From an uncultured delta proteobacterium (GTDB taxonomy: Bacteria > Desulfobacterota > Desulfobulbia > Desulfobulbales > Desulfocapsaceae), in contig CAIUQR010000101.1 in NCBI GenBank assembly GCA_903901335.1, forward strand, positions 17,132 through 81,131: DNA of 64,000 bases, given 5' to 3'. Within the stretch, counting starts at the first letter, position 1, and each line of letters opens with the position of its first letter. Below the pieces are notes generated by a model. It ran no database searches. It saw only the letters and a program-made list of their open reading frames with translations, and was not told where the DNA came from. The position numbers and the translations under genes were made by a program. Shown here piece by piece: positions 60,311-64,000 of the stretch.

Positions 60311-60823
60311 TCAGTCGAGAATCCCTTTAAAATCTTTGTGGCGGTCCTTCAACACACTCTCGCCTTTGATCTGATCCTGGATCTTTATCAGGGCGTCCAG
60401 CACTGCTTCCGGCCTGGGTGGACAACCGGATATGTACACATCCACCGGGATTACGGTATCGATTCCCTGAACGGTACAATAGTTGTCATAGATGCCGCCG
60501 GAACTTGCACAGGCCCCCATGGCGACAACCCATTTCGGTTCAGGCATCTGCTCATAGATACGTTTCATAATCGGCGCCTGCTTATAGCTTACAGTGCCGC
60601 AGACAAGCATGAGGTCGGCCTGACGAGGTGAGAAACGGACGACCTCCGCTCCCCAGCGGGAAATATCATGCTGACTGGCTGCCGCACTCATGAATTCGAT
60701 GGCGCAGCAAGCAGTTCCAAAGACCATTGGCCAGAGAGAATACTGCCGTCCCCAGTTGATAATCGCATCGAGTTGCGTGGTGACTACCGAGTCGCCCAGA
60801 CTCGCTTCAATTCCTAGCGCCAA
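60311..60823 (-). CDS. nuoB: NADH-quinone oxidoreductase subunit B
   Basis: A 170-aa subunit carrying cluster N2: FGTACCAIEFMSAAASQHDI with tandem cysteines, GTVSYKQAPIMKRIYEQMPE, MGACASSGGIYDNYCTVQG and YISGCPPRPEAVLDAL. The TTG at 60823 is taken as start because AAAGGGG is 7 nt upstream and the protein then begins LALGIEASLGDSVVTTQLD, like other NuoB proteins. It overlaps nuoA by 10 nt. Confidence 0.94.
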   Translation of the reverse strand: MALGIEASLGDSVVTTQLDAIINWGRQYSLWPMVFGTACCAIEFMSAAASQHDISRWGAEVVRFSPRQADLMLVCGTVSYKQAPIMKRIYEQMPEPKWVVAMGACASSGGIYDNYCTVQGIDTVIPVDVYISGCPPRPEAVLDALIKIQDQIKGESVLKDRHKDFKGILD

Positions 60824-61173
60824 TTGAGCACCCCTTTCTTTAGAATGTAAATAAGACCCGTAAGAAGCAGGAGCATAAACGCCACCATCTCGGAAAACCC
60901 GAACCAGCCAAGCTGCCGGATGGAAACCGCCCATGGATACATGAACACTGCCTCAATATCGAATATCAGGAACAGGATGGCAAGAAGATAGAATTTGACG
61001 CTGAATTTCTGGTCAACCGCCCCGATGACATTACCGACCCCACTCTCATAGGCCTCGTTCTTCACCTTCCCAGCCAGGCGGGGGCCGAATATTACCGTCG
61101 CAACAAAAAGAACCGGGACGATAACAGCAAGTCCGATAAATATTATTGCTGAAAGAATTAATTCCGTTGACAT
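60814..61173 (-). CDS. nuoA: NADH-quinone oxidoreductase subunit A
   Basis: A 119-aa, three-helix subunit: YESGVGNVIGAVDQKFSVKF is the conserved loop after helix 1, then LLAILFLIFDIEAVFMYPWA, the signature of NuoA. It ends with TAG. It is the first gene of the operon; the ATG has GAGAGGG upstream and the promoter is 84-112 nt before it. Confidence 0.96.
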   Translation of the reverse strand: MSTELILSAIIFIGLAVIVPVLFVATVIFGPRLAGKVKNEAYESGVGNVIGAVDQKFSVKFYLLAILFLIFDIEAVFMYPWAVSIRQLGWFGFSEMVAFMLLLLTGLIYILKKGVLNWR

Positions 61174-61240
61174 GTACCCTCTCCCACCTCGTTTTTCTGT
61201 TCCAGAGCCGCCTGGAATCCGGCGACACTTTAAAAACCCC

Positions 61241-61258
61241 TGAATGAACGACCATTCA
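61241..61258. promoter_or_regulatory. Putative TetR-family (FadR-like) operator at the nuo promoter
   Basis: TGAATG-AACGAC-CATTCA, perfect 6-bp arms; seven bases on the left and six on the right agree with the Bacillus FadR (YsiA) consensus TGAATGAMTAKTCATTCA. The repeat lies downstream of and against the -10, over the start point of nuoA, where binding would repress. No gene for the regulator is in the window. Confidence 0.55.
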
Positions 61259-61285
61259 TTAACAGGCTCTCACCTCTCCTGTCAA
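61257..61285 (-). promoter_or_regulatory. Promoter of the nuo operon
   Basis: On the minus strand a perfect TTGACA (61280-61285) and TTAATG (61257-61262) are 17 nt apart. The -10 overlaps the operator by two bases. The leader to nuoA is about 75 nt. Confidence 0.7.
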
Positions 61286-61336
61286 GAAAAAATTATTGTG
61301 CGCAAACGGGAGCTTAGTCTTATCACAACAAACACT

Positions 61337-61373
61337 CAACATGCACAATCAGCCTGATTCATTGTGCATGTTG
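61337..61373. repeat. 13-bp perfect inverted repeat upstream of nuo
   Basis: CAACATGCACAAT and ATTGTGCATGTTG around an 11-nt loop. Directly after it, TGTGCGCACA (61371-61381) is a palindrome and GTGCGCA recurs at 61298-61304. These flank the nuo promoter on its far side and may be sites for a second regulator or the stem of a small RNA; no T tract follows. Confidence 0.6.
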
Positions 61374-61381
61374 TGCGCACA

Positions 61382-61932
61382 CCTTCCGGGGTTTATCCAT
61401 ACAGACTTCCGTATTTCAAACAGCTACCGTCTCTGGAATGGCACTGTCATTTTCATCTATACTACCAATTACCAATGGAATATCAAAAGTGCACCGACGT
61501 AGTTATGGCAAATGATATCGGCCGTCCGGCATACATTATCTTTCTTGTTTTTGCCTATTTTGCATAATACAGACCTCTGGCCACTCCATGATCATATCCT
61601 GATGTTCCGGAGGGAATACTGCCGCCCATCTTTCTCTGCAATCGTACTACAAACCATATTTCAATAAGTTATCCGGAAGACGAAAAACCATTCATTTTTA
61701 TGAAGAAATGAATCAGAGATAATTATACACAATTTTTCGTTGAGACCTTGCTGTGAGCTCTCTAACAGCGTCGAAGTTTTTCCTGGTGGAAATTCACCAC
61801 AAAGACGATTACCAGCCTGCGACAGACCAGTCATATCACCCCCTGCAACTCCTTATCCCTGCCCAACCTGAATAGGTGCTGAACCTAGCCGCTGTCGGAT
61901 TTTCGCCGAAGGATATATCAGCCGCGAGCGGA
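61382..61932. other. Long intergenic stretch without recognised gene
   Basis: About 550 nt between the inverted repeat and the promoter of the membrane protein gene. Small open frames have no ribosome binding sites or protein-like pattern. A short stem GGTGG/CCACC region occurs at about 61782-61799 and a TCGG/CCGA stem near 61897-61912. No known RNA family recognised. Confidence 0.45.
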
Positions 61933-61962
61933 TTGACATAAACCAACACCATCCATTATTAT
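61933..61962 (+). promoter_or_regulatory. Promoter of the QPxxG-repeat membrane protein
   Basis: A perfect TTGACA (61933-61938) and TATTAT (61957-61962) with an 18-nt spacer. The expected start near 61969 gives a leader of about 134 nt in which TGCACC (62007-62012) and GGTGCG (62055-62060) could close a stem over a purine-rich and pyrimidine-rich pair of arms. Confidence 0.6.
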
Positions 61963-62102
61963 AGCAGCCTATCAAATTACAGCGAAAAACTGGGTCCTTG
62001 TAAAAGTGCACCTCCGGAAGGGAGAGGGAAAGCAGCACTTCTTCTCTTCCCCCTGGTGCGAAAAACGAAGTACAAACTCATGCTTTTAAAAAGGAGGAGC
62101 GT

Positions 62103-63416
62103 ATGTCAGCAGGAGCTTTAAAACCCCGGTGGGGGCAACCCCTCACCGGCATTATCTCGTTTTTGACATTTTTTGGCATTGCCTGGATGCTCTGGTATTT
62201 CCTGAGCGATCCCAGGGGACCCGTGCATTCCTTCCCCTACCCGTTCGTGCTCTACCTGGCGATGATGATCCTCGTTGGCCTGTGGCAGCATATGTTCCTC
62301 GGAGACTGGCCCTTCCAGGATATCTCCCAACCTGCTCGCGGCATTATCCAGACCATCGTCAATCTGGCCCTGGTCTGGTTTGTCATCCATGTGGTCTTTT
62401 ACCGGGTACTGGGACTCGGTTTCAATTTCCTCAGCCAGAGCAATCTCGAGGCCTTGGCCGGGAGCGGTTCCTATGTCGCCCAGTTCAAGGATGCAGCCGG
62501 AGCCCTGGTGTCCTGCGGCAAGGAACTCTCCCTGGAGAAACTGGTCGCCGGCACAGCCCGTTACGGTGAAAGAGCAGTGGTCTGTTTCGTCCTCATCGGT
62601 TTTTTCAGCTACCCGTTTATTACCATCCTCTTCGGCAAATGGCCGGTCCGGCCGAGCGATCTGAAGCAGCCCATGGCAGGACTGGCCGAATTCGGCTGGG
62701 CCTCGATGTGGACCATGTTCTTTTATGTCGCCCTCATCGTTCCCTTCTGGGGAATGCTGTACGGCAAGGTCTTCGGAACCTCTTATGGCATGAACTTTCC
62801 CTGGTGGACCAGTATCGCCGGTACGCCCCATGTTCACTGGGTTTTTGGCTGGTGGGAATGGATGATCGTCGTCCTCTTCATGACCCCGAATGTCTGGCGG
62901 ATGAAACCGTGGTCGGCAATCAATTTGCCCCAGCCCCTCAAGGGTCTGGTCTCCTTTTTCATCATCTTCGTTCTCGGTTATCTCATTGCAAGCGCCTGCG
63001 TCAAATTCGCAGGCATCTGGCTGCCCGACATGACAGAGGCCTTAAAGGCCAACGGCAACGACAGCATGGTCCGCTTTCTCTGGTACCATGCAGCGGAAAT
63101 CGCCGGCTTCACCCTGATCCCTTTCCTCGCCTGGCACCACTATTTCGATGATATGGCACCGATGCGGGATGTGGATGGCTGGGGCGCTTTCGGGTTCCGA
63201 ACCCTTGGGGTCATCGTGCTGTGCGTTCTCAACTACTTCTTTTTCTATTACCTCAATTTCGGCCATTGGGGTCTGGGCAACCACCACATGGCACACGGTA
63301 TCGCCGACAGAATGCTCCACGGCGAGTCCTTGATCTGGAACTTCTGGTGGATCATCCCGCTCCTCTGGAACGAATGGTTCTTCCATAAATGGCCGTTCTA
63401 TGTCCATGAAGACTAA
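62103..63416 (+). CDS. Polytopic membrane protein with four QPxxG repeats, unrecognised family
   Basis: A 437-aa protein with about 9-10 membrane helices, very rich in Trp. A motif QPxxG(I/L), usually after a WP or KPW and before a helix, occurs four times: GQPLTGI (11-17), SQPARGI (75-81), KQPMAGL (188-194), PQPLKGL (276-282), indicating internal repeats. The second half has many histidines (H329, H345, H346, H387, H394, H395, H398, H406, H428, H435), for instance WHHYFDD and GLGNHHMAHG, possible heme or metal ligands. GGAGGAGC is a strong ribosome binding site. It is a single-gene unit with its own promoter. I cannot assign a family. Confidence 0.75.
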   Translation: MSAGALKPRWGQPLTGIISFLTFFGIAWMLWYFLSDPRGPVHSFPYPFVLYLAMMILVGLWQHMFLGDWPFQDISQPARGIIQTIVNLALVWFVIHVVFYRVLGLGFNFLSQSNLEALAGSGSYVAQFKDAAGALVSCGKELSLEKLVAGTARYGERAVVCFVLIGFFSYPFITILFGKWPVRPSDLKQPMAGLAEFGWASMWTMFFYVALIVPFWGMLYGKVFGTSYGMNFPWWTSIAGTPHVHWVFGWWEWMIVVLFMTPNVWRMKPWSAINLPQPLKGLVSFFIIFVLGYLIASACVKFAGIWLPDMTEALKANGNDSMVRFLWYHAAEIAGFTLIPFLAWHHYFDDMAPMRDVDGWGAFGFRTLGVIVLCVLNYFFFYYLNFGHWGLGNHHMAHGIADRMLHGESLIWNFWWIIPLLWNEWFFHKWPFYVHED

Positions 63417-63549
63417 GGACCACCCGTTCTCCTGAGGTTTTTCACATGGCGGGGGCTAATACGCCCTCTCTGCTTAGTGGTCCTCGCCATGTTGAATTTC
63501 ACCACACATCTCCTCACTGCTCTCTTTCGTCCAGAAATCCGCCAGAGGT

Positions 63550-63720
63550 TCCGCCAGGCTCCACGACCGTCCATGCTGAGCTGCAGCCCCTTTTTGAGCC
63601 GCTGGAACGAACTCTTCCGCAGTGAACTTACTGCCCGATCGGTGTTAATTATCTCCGAAGTGCCGTGGCAATTAAAGGCCTCCTGCAGAACAGTTACCTT
63701 TTGTCCACTCCATTTCGCAT
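63550..63720 (-). pseudogene. Fragment of an IS3-family transposase (OrfB)
   Basis: On the minus strand the frames carry TVLQEAFNCHGTSEIINTD, then, after loss of one base, GSKFTAEEFV, then back in the first frame LQLSMDGRGAWR. These are the order and motifs of the DDE catalytic region of IS3-type OrfB (..EIFNTDQGSQFT...ISMDGRGAWRDN). Both ends are missing and no terminal repeats were found, so it is a dead remnant between the membrane protein gene and etfA. Confidence 0.7.
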
Positions 63721-63750
63721 GGCAGTAAGGTACTGGAATCATAAAAGACG

Positions 63751-63773
63751 AGACCCCGGCCGAGGCCGGGGTC
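63751..63773 (-). terminator. Terminator after etfA
   Basis: GACCCCGGCC/GGCCGGGGTC, a 10-bp perfect GC-rich stem with a 2-3 nt loop; on the minus strand followed by TCGTCTTTT. It is about 100 nt after the etfA stop. Confidence 0.65.
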
Positions 63774-63867
63774 TGGATGAGTCGCAACAGGCTGAAAAAC
63801 TTTATTTCAGTCTATGCGTGGGCGAAGAAAAAGAGCAGGTACAACTTGCTTACATGCCCATCAAAAG

Positions 63868-64000
63868 TTACAGGGCCAGTATTTTTTCAGTCAAAGCGGG
63901 GACGAAGAGCTTCAAGTCGGCGACGACCAGGACATCGGCGACCTCGCCGATCGGGGCGTCGCGGTCGGTGTTGATCGCCACCACAAACTCGGACTTCTTC
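63868..64000 (-). CDS. etfA: Electron transfer flavoprotein alpha subunit, C-terminal end
   Basis: The last 43 codons of EtfA, running off the right edge: FVVAINTDRDAPIGEVADVL, then VVADLKLFVPALTEKILAL and TAA. This matches the FAD-binding C-terminal domain ending of EtfA (AIN-x-D-x-x-API-x-x-VADY-x-x-VGDL-x-x-x-VPAL). Etf takes electrons from acyl-CoA dehydrogenases such as the one at the left edge of the window, though the two are 63 kb apart. Confidence 0.9.
   Translation of the reverse strand, partial: KKSEFVVAINTDRDAPIGEVADVLVVADLKLFVPALTEKILAL

Noticed and set aside
1..64000. tRNA or rRNA genes
   Set aside because: Scanning by eye for TTCGA-type T-loops with matching acceptor stems and for rRNA signatures gave none; a tRNAscan run would settle it.

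Overview
The window is about 53-55% GC and gene-dense, and it reads as a chromosomal segment of a motile anaerobic or facultative Gram-negative bacterium, most likely a Desulfobacterota member (Desulfobulbales-like). This rests on inference: a ferredoxin-type 2-oxoacid oxidoreductase with a GltD-like partner, Etf and acyl-CoA dehydrogenase genes at the two edges, a 13-gene complex I operon with fused nuoCD, an FlbD-MotA-MotB cluster, a PilT-family ATPase and an outer-membrane-type CpxRA system. TAG, TGA and TAA are all used as stops (nuoA and nuoL end in TAG). No rRNA, tRNA or CRISPR array was found.

Left part (1-14.4 kb, nearly all minus strand): the start of an acyl-CoA dehydrogenase gene; a six-gene operon guaB-guaA-NYN/cold-shock protein-glucokinase-APH-type kinase-MFS transporter; the plus-strand yciO gene; an HU/IHF gene, rpsA, a DEAD-box helicase with a heptamer repeat in its tail, a zinc-ribbon pseudo-receiver protein and a PilT-family ATPase.

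14.4-23.3 kb (plus strand): ilvD with an abutting YbfB-type transporter, then a GltD-like flavoprotein followed by korA and korB with overlapping stop/start codons, facing a 3-hydroxyisobutyrate dehydrogenase-family gene.

23.3-31 kb is an accessory stretch with decay: a small ORF with an in-frame TAG, an AraC regulator and a methyltransferase, a discoidin plus glycosidase-like gene interrupted by TAG, a frameshifted PHP-domain remnant, a long hairpin, a HigBA toxin-antitoxin pair, a secreted protein of unknown function, an FHA-GGDEF protein and a small membrane protein.

31-47.7 kb: an envelope-stress block (ZraP-like protein behind a sigma-54 promoter, cpxA, cpxR, a perfect CpxR box and an EF-hand protein), two small proteins, motB-motA-flbD, two methyltransferase-like genes, yaiL, a stand-alone RapZ C-terminal domain, a coiled-coil protein, an MFS transporter, a lone receiver, srkA and a two-gene RluA-family pseudouridine synthase.

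47.7-61.3 kb is the complete nuo operon on the minus strand (nuoABCDEFGHIJKLMN with C and D fused), starting from a TTGACA promoter covered by an inverted repeat like the TetR-type FadR box, and ending in a strong terminator. 61.3-64 kb holds a long leader region, an unrecognised tryptophan- and histidine-rich membrane protein with four QPxxG repeats, a degraded IS3-family transposase fragment and the end of etfA. The edge genes (acyl-CoA dehydrogenase, etfA) and the box at the nuo promoter together suggest coupling of fatty-acid oxidation to complex I, which is an inference.
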